Assembly: GCF_008369935.1 (NCBI RefSeq)
Contig: NZ_VTUZ01000044.1
Span: 1 to 64,000 of the forward strand
Length of the DNA: 64,000 nucleotides
Reading direction: 5' to 3'
From: Paraburkholderia panacisoli
GTDB taxonomy: Bacteria > Pseudomonadota > Gammaproteobacteria > Burkholderiales > Burkholderiaceae
Part shown: positions 33,708-42,559 of the stretch, one piece after another
Layout of the letters: the number at the start of each line of letters is the position of its first letter
Position numbering within the stretch: position 1 is the stretch's first letter
Notes under the pieces: generated by a model
What the model saw: the letters and a program-made list of their open reading frames with translations, nothing else
Told to the model about the DNA's origin: nothing
Database searches by the model: none
Translations under genes and position numbers: made by a program

Positions 33708-36209
33708 ATGCAACGAGAAAAAATCATCGATAAGCCCTTGAGCAAATTTCCGTATCCGATTCCAAGCCGCGAAGAAATTCTGGGCGTCCTGCGCACTAGT
33801 GAAGCGCCGCTCGCCGCGAACGACATCGCCGAAGCCCTGTCGATCAAGCGCCAGGAGCGCGAAGGATTTTTCAAGCGCTTAGGCGCGATGGAGCGCGACG
33901 GCCAGATCCGGCTCGATCAGCGCAATCTCTACCAGCTGACGCATCCGTCGAACTTTGTTGCCGGCCGCGTGCAAGGCCATCGCGACGGCTACGGCTTCCT
34001 GATTCGCGACGACGGCCAGGACGATCTGTTCCTGCCCACCGCCGAGATGCAGAAGGTCATGCACAACGACCGCGTGCTCGCGCGCATCGTCGGTTATGAC
34101 CGGCGCGGCCGTCCGGAAGGGCATGTCGTCGAAGTCACGGATCGCGCCAACAAGCGGGTGATCGGCCGGCTGCTCAACGAAAACGGCGCGCTGATCGTCG
34201 CGCCCGAAGACAAGCGCATCGGCCACGACATTCTGATCACGCAGAACACCAAGAAGGCCAAGGTCGGCCAGGTGGTGGTGGTCGAGCTGACCGATTTCCC
34301 GAGCCGTCATTCGCAGCCGCTCGGCCGCGTGGTGGAAGTGCTCGGCGATATCGACGACCCCGGCATGGAAATCGAAATCGCGGTGCGCAAGTACGGCGTG
34401 CCGCACGAGTTCAGCCAGGACGCGCTCGACGAAGCCGCGAAGCTGCCCGACGAAGTCCGCCCGGTCGACGCGCGTCACCGGATCGATTTGCGCGACGTGC
34501 CGCTCGTCACGATCGACGGCGAAGATGCGCGCGACTTCGACGACGCGGTGTACTGCGAGCCGATTCAGGTCGGCCGCGGCGAGGGCTTCCGGCTGATCGT
34601 CGCGATTGCGGACGTGTCGCACTACGTGCATCCGAAGGGCGGGCTCGACGCCGACGCGATCGAGCGCAGCACCTCGGTGTATTTCCCGCGCCGCGTGATT
34701 CCGATGCTGCCGGAGAAGCTGTCGAACGGCTTGTGCTCGCTGAATCCGCAGGTCGACCGTTGCGTGCTGGTGTGCGACATGGTCGTCACCGCGCGCGGTG
34801 AAGTGAAGGCGTATCAGTTCTATCCCGGTGTGATGCACTCGGCCGCCCGGCTGACCTACACGGAAGTCGCCGCGGTGCTGAAAAACACCAAGGGTCCGGA
34901 GGCGACGCGCCGCGCCGCGCTGCTGCCGCAATTGCAGAATCTGTACGGCGTGTACAAGTCGCTGTTCGCGGCGCGCCAGAAACGCGGCGCGATCGACTTC
35001 GATACGACCGAGACCTACATCGTCTGCAACGCGCAAGGCAAGATCGAACAGATCGTGCCGCGCACCCGCAACGATGCGCACAAGCTGATCGAGGAATGCA
35101 TGCTGGCCGCGAACGTCTGCGCGGCCGACTTCCTCAAGCGCAACAAGCATCCGGGCCTGTTCCGCGTGCACGCCGGGCCGACCGCGGAGAAGCTCGAGAA
35201 TCTGCGCACGTTCCTGCGCGGCATGGGCCTCACGCTCGCCGGGGGCGACACGCCGCACGCGAGCGACTACGCCGCGCTGATGGCGCAGATCCGCGAGCGG
35301 CCCGATGCGCAGATGCTGCAAACCATGCTGCTGCGCTCGATGCAGCAGGCGGTCTACAGCCCGGACAACATCGGCCACTTCGGTCTCGCGTATGAGGCGT
35401 ATGCGCACTTCACGAGCCCGATCCGCCGCTATCCCGACCTGCTCACGCATCGCGCGATCTACGCGATCCTGCAGGGCCGCAAGTATCAGCCGGAGCCGCC
35501 GCAAGGCGTCGAGCTGAATACGGCGCTGTCGCCGCGCGCCCGCGCAATGCAACAGGCCGACGACGAAAAGCGCGGCCGCCAGCGCGGCAACAACGTCGCG
35601 ATCTGGGAAGAGCTGGGGCTGCACTGCTCGGCCAACGAGCGCCGCGCGGACGAAGCGTCGCGTGACGTCGAAGCCTGGCTGAAGTGCTACTTCATGCGCG
35701 ACAAGCTCGGTGAAGAGTATGGCGGGATGGTGAACGGCGTCACGTCGTTCGGCATTTTCGTGCAGCTCGATTCGCTCTTCATCGAAGGCCTCGTGCACGT
35801 CACCGAACTCGGCTCCGACTACTTCCAGTACGACGAGATCAAGAACGAGTTGCGCGGTGAGCGCACCGGCATCCGTTATCGCCTGTCGGATCGCGTGCGC
35901 GTGCAGGTGAGCCGCGTCGATCTCGACGCGCGCAAGATCGACTTCCGGCTCGTGCGCGATACGCCGATCAAGCCGCCGGCCGCGCGTGGATCGCTGGCCG
36001 ACAAGGGCTCGAGTGATGGTGGCGGCGCGCGCGTGCGCGTGTTACCGCCGGTCGAAGGTGGCGCGGCGGCGCCGGGCGCGCGGCGCAAGAGGGCCGCGCC
36101 CGCGCAAAGCGCGGCGGTCAAGGAAGCGCGCGCCGCGCGTGGCGCGGCGAAGAAGCATGGCGCCGCGGCCAAGGCGTCGTCGAAAGCGACATCACACAAG
36201 AAGCGCTGA
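33708..36209 (+). CDS. rnr: ribonuclease R
   Basis: About 833 residues from ATG 33708 (MQREKIIDKPLSKFPYP); an in-frame ATG at 33636 would add 24 residues of poor quality. Domains in order: winged helix (SREEILGVLRTSEAPLAAND), two cold-shock domains (VAGRVQGHRDGYGFLIRDDG), the RNB catalytic domain with Asp cluster in TIDGEDARDFDDAVYCE, YAHFTSPIRRYPDLLTHRAI, an S1 domain (GEEYGGMVNGVTSFGIFVQL) and a Lys/Ala-rich tail ending KATSHKKR. It is a processive 3'-5' exoribonuclease acting on structured RNA. rlmB follows 220 bp later, the usual neighbourhood. Confidence 0.97.
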   Translation: MQREKIIDKPLSKFPYPIPSREEILGVLRTSEAPLAANDIAEALSIKRQEREGFFKRLGAMERDGQIRLDQRNLYQLTHPSNFVAGRVQGHRDGYGFLIRDDGQDDLFLPTAEMQKVMHNDRVLARIVGYDRRGRPEGHVVEVTDRANKRVIGRLLNENGALIVAPEDKRIGHDILITQNTKKAKVGQVVVVELTDFPSRHSQPLGRVVEVLGDIDDPGMEIEIAVRKYGVPHEFSQDALDEAAKLPDEVRPVDARHRIDLRDVPLVTIDGEDARDFDDAVYCEPIQVGRGEGFRLIVAIADVSHYVHPKGGLDADAIERSTSVYFPRRVIPMLPEKLSNGLCSLNPQVDRCVLVCDMVVTARGEVKAYQFYPGVMHSAARLTYTEVAAVLKNTKGPEATRRAALLPQLQNLYGVYKSLFAARQKRGAIDFDTTETYIVCNAQGKIEQIVPRTRNDAHKLIEECMLAANVCAADFLKRNKHPGLFRVHAGPTAEKLENLRTFLRGMGLTLAGGDTPHASDYAALMAQIRERPDAQMLQTMLLRSMQQAVYSPDNIGHFGLAYEAYAHFTSPIRRYPDLLTHRAIYAILQGRKYQPEPPQGVELNTALSPRARAMQQADDEKRGRQRGNNVAIWEELGLHCSANERRADEASRDVEAWLKCYFMRDKLGEEYGGMVNGVTSFGIFVQLDSLFIEGLVHVTELGSDYFQYDEIKNELRGERTGIRYRLSDRVRVQVSRVDLDARKIDFRLVRDTPIKPPAARGSLADKGSSDGGGARVRVLPPVEGGAAAPGARRKRAAPAQSAAVKEARAARGAAKKHGAAAKASSKATSHKKR

Positions 36210-36429
36210 AGCGGGTTCACCGCCTGAACCGCGCGCATCGGGTACGTTCCCACGTGCCGGTTGCGCGCGGTCTGCGTTTTATCGCAGCCACGCGCGCCTG
36301 GATGTATGCACGCGTCTACGCGGGCGCGGCAGGCAGCTAAAAGTATTCAGGTTTCAAGCGAAGCACTCAGGCTCGTATTCATCACAGCAGCGCGCGTTGG
36401 ACGCGCGCTCAATCAAAGGTTGTTCAGTC

Positions 36430-37173
36430 ATGGCACGTCTCAAGGTTTTATACGGTTTCCACGCAGTGACCGCGCGTATCCGGCACGATGCGTCGACGGT
36501 CGAAGATGTCTATTACGACGCGACGCGCAAAGACCGTCGCATGACCGAATTCCTGCACGCGGCGAAAGAAGCCGGCGTGCGCCTGATCGCCGCCGACGAA
36601 ACGCGTCTGTGGGGTCTCGCGCACACCGAGCGTCACCAGGGCGTGGTGGCTCGCGCGGGTGACCTGCCGCTCGCGCAGAACCTGGCCGAACTGCTCGACG
36701 GGATCAACGGTTCGCCGCTGATTCTGGTGCTGGACGGCGTGACCGATCCGCACAATCTCGGTGCTTGCCTTCGCGTGGCCGATGCGGCCGGCGCGCACGC
36801 GGTGATCGCGCCGCGCGATCGCGCGGTGGGGTTGAACGCGACCGCCGCGAAGGTGGCAAGCGGCGCCGCCGACACCGTGCCGTATATCACGGTCACGAAT
36901 CTGGCGCGGGCGCTGCGCGAGTTGAAGGACGCCGGCGTGTGGGTCGTCGGCACGGCTGGCGAAGCCACCAAGAGCCTCTACGACACCGAGCTCGACGGTC
37001 CGGTGGCGCTCGTGATGGGCGCCGAAGGGGAGGGCATGCGCCGTCTCACGCGAGAGACTTGCGATGTCGTCATGCAGATTCCGATGGCGGGCACGGTCGA
37101 GAGCCTGAACGTGTCGGTGGCGAGCGGCGTGTGTCTGTTCGAAGCGGTGCGGCAGCGCGCGGTGAAGAAGTAA
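36430..37173 (+). CDS. rlmB: 23S rRNA (guanosine-2251-2'-O)-methyltransferase RlmB
   Basis: The 247-residue SpoU-family enzyme starts at ATG 36430. An N-terminal substrate-binding domain (VLYGFHAVTARIRHDASTVE) is followed by the knotted methyltransferase domain: motif 1 LVLDGVTDPHNLGACLRVAD, motif 2 LVMGAEGEGMRRLTRETCD, motif 3 IPMAGTVESLNVSVASGVCL. It methylates G2251 in the ribosomal P loop. The frame is open far upstream, but MARLKVLYGF is the family start. Confidence 0.97.
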   Translation: MARLKVLYGFHAVTARIRHDASTVEDVYYDATRKDRRMTEFLHAAKEAGVRLIAADETRLWGLAHTERHQGVVARAGDLPLAQNLAELLDGINGSPLILVLDGVTDPHNLGACLRVADAAGAHAVIAPRDRAVGLNATAAKVASGAADTVPYITVTNLARALRELKDAGVWVVGTAGEATKSLYDTELDGPVALVMGAEGEGMRRLTRETCDVVMQIPMAGTVESLNVSVASGVCLFEAVRQRAVKK

Positions 37174-37235
37174 TCACCCGGCGCTCGCATGCCACTCCGG
37201 TAAACTACCTGTTTTTACTGCTTGCCAGCTTTCCC

Positions 37236-37931
37236 ATGACTCAAGACGAACTCAAACAACTGGTCGGCCAGGCCGCCGCCGACTACGTGAACGCCAACGT
37301 GCCCGAGGGCGCGGTGATCGGCGTCGGCACCGGCTCCACCGCGAACTGCTTCATCGACGCGCTGGCCGCCAACAAGGCGCGCTATCGCGGCGCGGTGTCG
37401 AGTTCGCTCGCCACCACCGCGCGTTTGCAATCGCACGGTATCAAGGTGTTCGACCTGAACGAAATCGATTCGCTGCCGGTGTATGTGGACGGCGCCGACG
37501 AGATCGACCGCAGCGGCGCGATGATCAAGGGCGGCGGCGGCGCGCTGACGCGCGAGAAGATCGTCGCGTCGGTGTCGGACGTGTTCGTCTGCATCGCGGA
37601 CGCGAGCAAGCTGGTCGACACGCTCGGCAACTTCCCGCTGCCGATCGAAGTGGTGCCGATGGCGCGCACTGCGATCGGCCGCCGCGTCACCGCGCTCGGC
37701 GGTGTGCCGGTGGTGCGCGTGACCAAAGAGGGCTCGCCGTTCATTACCGACAACGGCAACGAAATCATCGACGTCAAGGGTCTGCGTATCAGCGATCCGC
37801 GCACGCTCGAAATGCACATCAACGCATGGCCGGGCGTGGTCACGGTCGGCCTGTTCGCGGGCCGTGGTGCGAATCTGTGCCTGCTCGGCACGGACTCGGG
37901 CGTCGAAACGATCGAGTACAGCAAGGGTTGA
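37236..37931 (+). CDS. rpiA: ribose-5-phosphate isomerase A
   Basis: The 231-residue enzyme interconverts ribose 5-phosphate and ribulose 5-phosphate in the pentose phosphate pathway. Family motifs are IGVGTGSTANCFIDAL (phosphate loop), SSSLATTARLQSHGI, VDGADEIDRSGAMIKGGGGA with the catalytic Asp pair, TREKIVASVSDVFVCIADAS, and GNEIIDVKGLRI. Start ATG 37236 gives the usual MTQDELKQLVGQ. It lies 62 bp after rlmB. Confidence 0.97.
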   Translation: MTQDELKQLVGQAAADYVNANVPEGAVIGVGTGSTANCFIDALAANKARYRGAVSSSLATTARLQSHGIKVFDLNEIDSLPVYVDGADEIDRSGAMIKGGGGALTREKIVASVSDVFVCIADASKLVDTLGNFPLPIEVVPMARTAIGRRVTALGGVPVVRVTKEGSPFITDNGNEIIDVKGLRISDPRTLEMHINAWPGVVTVGLFAGRGANLCLLGTDSGVETIEYSKG

Positions 37932-38434
37932 TTGGTATGCGTTGAAGTTGCGCGTGAGTCTGCGGTCAGCGGGCTGACGCGCGCTTCGTTTGCATGGCCC
38001 GCTTCGCGTCGTATCGGTTGAGTTGATGCGTAAGATGCCGCGCCGGATCGGCACGCAACGTGCAGAGCGCGTCAACCTACGCAGCGACATCGCCGGCACT
38101 CAGCCCACGTATATTCCCCTGACGATCACCGGCCCAAACGGCCCGGCTTCGATCGACCTGCGCAATACACACTCACTGCTTTCATCCATGCGTGCATGCC
38201 GTTGCGGGAGGCCGTCACGCGCCCGCAATTCGCCACGCGCGGCGCGGGCCGCTCCAATCATCAGGCGTATCGGCACGCGAGGCATCCAGGCGTCGCTTTG
38301 AACTGACGAACGAAAGGCCCCAATTATTAGCGCACTGTCGCATGTCGAATGTGGGCACGCGCACGCACGGCAATGAATGTGGCACATACACTCGTTGTTG
38401 AGCGCAACAGGCGTTTCCGACAGGCGGGGAGATC
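37932..38434. other. intergenic region, nothing recognised
   Basis: I see no supported gene. The region separates rpiA from the glycosyltransferase gene and likely contains the promoter of the latter. Confidence 0.5.
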
Positions 38435-39679
38435 ATGAGAGTGGCGATCGTGCACGACTGGCTCGACGCACCTGGCGGTGCGGAGAAGGTGCTCGCGCAG
38501 ATCATCGAGTGCTTTCCCGAGGCGGACCTCTTCAGCCTCGTCGATTTTCTCGAAGACCGCAAGCTGCTCGGCGGCCGGCCTGTCAAGACCTCGTTCATCC
38601 AGAGCCTGCCGTTCGCGCGGCGCCGTTATCGCGCGTATCTGCCGTTGATGCCGCTCGCCGTCAGACTGTTCGATTTGTCCGATTACAACCTCATTATCTC
38701 CAGTTCTTCGGCGGTCGCCAAGGGCGTGCTGGTGGGACCGGGAAAGACGCACGTGAGTTACGTGCATGGGCCGCTGCGCTGCGCGTGGGATCAGCAACAC
38801 GAGTATCTGCGCGAAGCGAATCTGACGCGCGGACCGAAGTCGTGGGCGGCGCGCGCGATGCTCCATTACCTGCGCGGCTGGGATGCGCAATCGGCAAAGG
38901 GCGTCGATCGTCTGATCGCGAATTCGCACTTCGGCGCGCGACGTCTGATGAAAACTTACGGGCGCGATGCCGCAGTGATTCCGCCGCCGGTCGACGTGCA
39001 TCGCTTCGAACTGCGCACGCACAAGGACGACTTCTATCTGACGGTAGCGCGGATGGTGCCGCATGAACGCGTCGATCTGATCGTCGAGGCGTTCAACGCA
39101 ATGCCGCATCGCCATCTGGTCGTGATCGGCGACGGGCCCCAGATGGCCGCGCTTCGCGCCAAAGCGGGCCCGAATGTGACGATGCTCGGCAATCAGCCGT
39201 TCGAAGTTTTGAAGGACTATCTGCAACGCGCGCGGGCTTTCGTATGCGCAGAAGAAGACTTCGGCATCGTCCCGCTCGAAGCGCAGGCCTGTGGCACGCC
39301 GGTCATTGCGCTCGGCAAGGGCCGTGCGCTCGAAACGGTGGTGCCGCTCGGCGAGGCGCGTGCCACCGGCGTATATTTCGGAGCCCAAACTGTCGTGTCG
39401 ATGCTGGGAGCGATCGCCCGCTTCGAACGGCTGCGCGAGCATATCAGCCCGGCGGCCTGCCGCGCAAACGCCGAACGGTTTTCGCCCGCGGTCTTCCGGC
39501 GCGCGTTTATGGCCGAGGTCACGCAGACGATCGCGGCGGCGGGCGTGCGTCAACCGGTGGAGGCAGGGCAACGGGCCGGCGCGCTCTGGCAACCCGGCAT
39601 GTCGGGCGAGCGCGCGAACCGGCATCCAGAAGCAGCCGGGGGCGCCGATGCGCTCACCCCGGGTGCGTCGGACTTTTGA
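38435..39679 (+). CDS. GT4 family glycosyltransferase (WbaZ-like)
   Basis: The 414-residue protein begins at ATG 38435 after GGGGAG. The N-terminal GT-B domain is AIVHDWLDAPGGAEKVLAQI, the linker has SYVHGPLRCAWDQQHEYLRE, and the C-terminal donor site is VARMVPHERVDLIVEAFNAM ... VVIGDGPQM ... the EX7E motif in EEDFGIVPLEAQACGTPVIA. This matches mannosyltransferases of the WbaZ type used in O-antigen or exopolysaccharide assembly. The C-terminal 30 residues are low-complexity. The initiating phosphotransferase is encoded 1.5 kb away on the other strand, so both may serve the same polysaccharide. Confidence 0.85.
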   Translation: MRVAIVHDWLDAPGGAEKVLAQIIECFPEADLFSLVDFLEDRKLLGGRPVKTSFIQSLPFARRRYRAYLPLMPLAVRLFDLSDYNLIISSSSAVAKGVLVGPGKTHVSYVHGPLRCAWDQQHEYLREANLTRGPKSWAARAMLHYLRGWDAQSAKGVDRLIANSHFGARRLMKTYGRDAAVIPPPVDVHRFELRTHKDDFYLTVARMVPHERVDLIVEAFNAMPHRHLVVIGDGPQMAALRAKAGPNVTMLGNQPFEVLKDYLQRARAFVCAEEDFGIVPLEAQACGTPVIALGKGRALETVVPLGEARATGVYFGAQTVVSMLGAIARFERLREHISPAACRANAERFSPAVFRRAFMAEVTQTIAAAGVRQPVEAGQRAGALWQPGMSGERANRHPEAAGGADALTPGASDF

Positions 39680-39936
39680 GCTGACGTGTTGGTCGGGCCA
39701 TTGGCGCAGGGACGGATCATCCAGATCATTGGCTCATTGTGAATTGCTGAATGCGTGAGCAAGAAAGCTTTTCGTCGTATCGCAGTAGGCTGTAACGAGC
39801 CGTTCGGGTGTAGGCGTCCGGCCGGCTGTCGCTGTCGATTCGTTCCGTTTGACCTCGCAGGTGGCGCGTGCAAGTTTGAAGTGCGGGCACGGGCGAGCAA
39901 GGACGAAGCGGGTCACCTCAACAACGCGTTGCTGGG
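39680..39936. other. intergenic region
   Basis: I see no gene. The true start of an intact higB toxin would be expected near 39910, but no plausible start appears there. Confidence 0.4.
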
Positions 39937-40203
39937 TTGAATAAAAGACATCGGGGCGTGCACAGTGGGCAATTTGCGTGGTGCTCACTGGCGCAGGCTT
40001 GCCTCGCGTATCGCTATAACGACCTGAAGCAGATGTTCGCCGGCGGGGACTACGTGCCGCTTCGATACACGGCTTTCGATGTGCGCGGCACGCGATCCTG
40101 GCTCGTCGCGGCGATTCACTGCAACAGGCAGTCGTTATTCGTTCGTCGTGTATTGACGCATGCGGAGTACGACCTTTGGACGAGGAAGAATCTAATCTCA
40201 TGA
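39937..40203 (+). pseudogene. higB: HigB-like toxin with degraded N-terminus
   Basis: From about 40014 the frame reads YNDLKQMFAGGDYVPLRYTA, then FDVRGTRSWLVAAIHCNRQS, then LFVRRVLTHAEYDLWTRKN, which matches the C-terminal two thirds of HigB-type mRNA interferases (FDIxGNxYRLIxxIxYxxQxxxIxxxxTHAEYD). The N-terminal third is in another frame (a WRRLAS motif at about 39990-40008), so a frameshift has probably cut it. It ends in a 4-bp ATGA overlap with higA. Confidence 0.6.
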
Positions 40204-40625
40204 ATGCCGATCGCCTTCCGGGACCCTTTCCCGATGTTGCTCACACCTGGTCCATGCTGCAAAGCCAGTTGCCGATCACACCCATTCGTAACGAAGAGGA
40301 TTACCAGCAGATGGTGCGGGTAGCCAACACGCTCTCCGATCATCTGAGTCATGGTAACGGGGAGGATCCGCTTGCCGATCTGCACGCGATCGTCACGGAC
40401 CTGATCGGGCGATGGGAAGCGCACAGCGTGACGATTCCGAAAGCGGAGCCGCGCGAAGTTTTGCGCCATCTGCTGGAGACGCACGGGCTCAAGCAGAAAG
40501 ACCTGATAGGGATCGCGTCGCCCACCGTGGTGAGCGACATTCTTGCGGGGCGCCGCGCGATCAGCAAGAAGGTGGCGAAAGCGCTAGCTTCACGTTTTCA
40601 TATCGACGTCAGCGCGTTTCTGTGA
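40200..40625 (+). CDS. higA: HigA-like antitoxin
   Basis: The 141-residue protein starts at ATG 40200, overlapping the toxin stop by four bases. An N-terminal helical region (ITPIRNEEDYQQMVRVANTL) precedes a C-terminal helix-turn-helix (HGLKQKDLIGIASPTVVSDI, LAGRRAISKKVAKALASRFH). This is the layout of HigA-type antitoxins that bind both the toxin and their own promoter. The gene is intact while its toxin partner looks damaged. Confidence 0.85.
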   Translation: MNADRLPGPFPDVAHTWSMLQSQLPITPIRNEEDYQQMVRVANTLSDHLSHGNGEDPLADLHAIVTDLIGRWEAHSVTIPKAEPREVLRHLLETHGLKQKDLIGIASPTVVSDILAGRRAISKKVAKALASRFHIDVSAFL

Positions 40626-40643
40626 AAGCCTCGTAGCGCCTGC

Positions 40644-40670
40644 ATCGTGCCGTGCTCAGCACGGCACGAT
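40644..40670 (+). terminator. hairpin after higA
   Basis: A 13-bp perfect stem (ATCGTGCCGTGCT / AGCACGGCACGAT) around one base begins 18 bp after the higA stop, with TTTT 4 bases further on. Its right arm contains the start codon of the 55-codon frame at 40669. Confidence 0.65.
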
Positions 40671-40836
40671 GAGTTTTCCCGCACTTTTTGACCATTTTGT
40701 CCGCGCCGGCGCCGGCGGCTCGCAGTTCAGCCGCTGGCAGCTGGCGCTTCTGTATCTGGCGCTGTTTCAGTTGTGGGTTGATCGAAAGTTCAAACAGGAA
40801 GGGGCCGCGCCCCGGCCCGGCGCAGCCCCTTCGTAG
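40669..40836 (+). CDS. small protein with one membrane segment, unrecognised
   Basis: The 55-residue frame MSFPALFDHFVRAGAGGSQF continues SRWQLALLYLALFQLWVDRK and ends in a Pro/Ala tail. The single hydrophobic helix (residues about 24-36) and the basic boundary look like a small membrane protein. The start codon sits in the arm of a strong hairpin and no ribosome binding site is visible, so expression is doubtful. Confidence 0.4.
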   Translation: MSFPALFDHFVRAGAGGSQFSRWQLALLYLALFQLWVDRKFKQEGAAPRPGAAPS

Positions 40837-41137
40837 GAAAACGCTTCATGATGCGGGGATCAGCGCACGGACTCCCGCCACGCCCCGCGCATCGCGCGCA
40901 GGCCCACTCGCCATTTGCGCAACGCAAGTCCCACGCTGCCGCGTTCGAACGCCAACGACGAAGCGCGCAGGAACCCCCGGGTCCTGCGCGATCTCCGATC
41001 AGCGTCGAGCAAGCGACGAACGCCCATCGGCCGGCCGGCCCCAGCTATTCGCACATGATGAGCAGAAGATTGAACGACGCGTTATAGATAGCGACGTCGT
41101 TGAAGGTGAGGCTGTCGCGGCGCGCGCATCGGCACGA
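40837..41137. other. intergenic, frames open on both strands
   Basis: High GC leaves several frames open; none shows a family or a ribosome binding site. Confidence 0.4.
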
Positions 41138-42523
41138 TCAGAATGCATTGCGCCCGACAAAGCCTTTGAAGATCGTGATGAACACGATTTTCATATCGAA
41201 CCAGAACGACCAGTTGTCGATGTAGAACAGGTCGAACTTGACCCGCGCTTCCATCTTCTCGACCTTGGTCGTGGCGCCGCGATAGCCGTTCACCTGGGCC
41301 CAGCCGGTGATGCCGGGCTTGATCCGGTAGCGGTGCATGTAGCCGTACACCTGGTCCTTGTAGAGATCGTCGTGTTCGATCGCGTGGGGGCGCGGGCCGA
41401 CCACCGACATCTGTCCGAGCAGCACGTTGAGGAACTGCGGCAACTCGTCGAGGCTCGTGCGACGCATGAAGCCGCCGAGCTTCGTCACGCGCACGTCGTT
41501 GCGGGTGGCCTGGGTGATCTGGCCGTGCGCTTCGTGGTGCACGGTCATCGAGCGGAACTTGTAGATCGCGAACGGCTGGCCGTCGACGCCCTTGCGGGTC
41601 TGGCGAAAGAACACGGGCCCGGGCGAGGTAAGCTTGATGCCGATCGCGAGCACGATGAACACCGGCGCGAGCGCGAGCAGTGCGAGCGCCGCGAACAGGC
41701 GGTCGAACATCAGCTTGGGCCACATCTGCGGCGGCGAGATGGGCGTCGCGCTCAGATTCAGCGTGGGCAAACCGACCACATCCCCCAGCGCGTGCTTGAA
41801 CAGCGACAGGCTGCGCACATCGGGAATGAAGCGCAGGTTCACGAAGTCGTGTCTGAAGGTATGCGCGAAGCGGTAGAGCGTATGTTCTTCGGAAAGCGGC
41901 AGTGCGAGCCACACTTCGTTCACGTGCTCGTCGCGCACCTTGTCGGCGAACGCATTCAGATCGGTCAGCACCGGCAGGCGGCTAAGGCGCGGGCCATACG
42001 CGCCAGCGCCTTCGACGCTGGTGTCGAACACGCAGACCGGCTTGAAGCCGGCTTGCGGCGCATGTTCGAGATGCGCGAGCAGCGTGCGCGAAAATCCCGG
42101 CGCCCCGACGATCGCGACCGTGCGCACGTTCATTCCGCGACTTCGCACGCTGCGCAGCACGACGTGCATCGCGCACCGCGCGACGATGATCAGCGCGCCG
42201 GAGATCAGCGTCGAATAGCCGAACCACAGACGCGACACCGCATCCATCCTGTGCAACGTGAACGCCAGCACGAGGCCGGTGGCGACCACCATCATCCACG
42301 CAGCGGCGATTCTCGCCAATATCGGCGCCAATGCCTTGCCGCGCCACGTTTCGTACACGCCGAAGCCCGGAAACAGCAGCAGCACGAGCACGCAGTTAAA
42401 AGCGATCAGAAGACGCTGGGTGTCCGACAACGCGATTGGCGTGGAGTAGCGCAGCCAGTGAGCAAGCAGACCTCCCGCAACCACGAAGAGTGCGTCGAGG
42501 CATCGCGCAGTATTCCTGAACAT
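41138..42523 (-). CDS. undecaprenyl-phosphate glucose phosphotransferase (exopolysaccharide initiation)
   Basis: The 461-residue protein has four N-terminal membrane helices (residues about 8-110), a CoA-binding-like cytoplasmic domain (VRTVAIVGAPGFSRTLLAHL), a further membrane segment (FAALALLALAPVFIVLAIGI, about 272-291) and the C-terminal bacterial sugar transferase domain (KLTSPGPVFFRQTRKGVDGQ, FAIYKFRSMTV, RRTSLDELPQFLNVLLGQMS, VGPRPHA, KPGITGWAQVNGYRG). It transfers glucose-1-phosphate or galactose-1-phosphate to undecaprenyl phosphate. Other polysaccharide genes are not adjacent, apart from the glycosyltransferase at 38435. The Crp/Fnr gene follows upstream at 36 bp. Confidence 0.92.
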   Translation of the reverse strand: MFRNTARCLDALFVVAGGLLAHWLRYSTPIALSDTQRLLIAFNCVLVLLLFPGFGVYETWRGKALAPILARIAAAWMMVVATGLVLAFTLHRMDAVSRLWFGYSTLISGALIIVARCAMHVVLRSVRSRGMNVRTVAIVGAPGFSRTLLAHLEHAPQAGFKPVCVFDTSVEGAGAYGPRLSRLPVLTDLNAFADKVRDEHVNEVWLALPLSEEHTLYRFAHTFRHDFVNLRFIPDVRSLSLFKHALGDVVGLPTLNLSATPISPPQMWPKLMFDRLFAALALLALAPVFIVLAIGIKLTSPGPVFFRQTRKGVDGQPFAIYKFRSMTVHHEAHGQITQATRNDVRVTKLGGFMRRTSLDELPQFLNVLLGQMSVVGPRPHAIEHDDLYKDQVYGYMHRYRIKPGITGWAQVNGYRGATTKVEKMEARVKFDLFYIDNWSFWFDMKIVFITIFKGFVGRNAF

Positions 42524-42559
42524 ATTTGGCTTTTATCCACTAGTCGACCGGTGCGGCGT

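Noticed and set aside
33879..35798. 639-codon minus-strand frame opposite rnr
   Set aside because: Antisense shadow of a clearly conserved gene; its Arg/His-rich composition is typical of such shadows.
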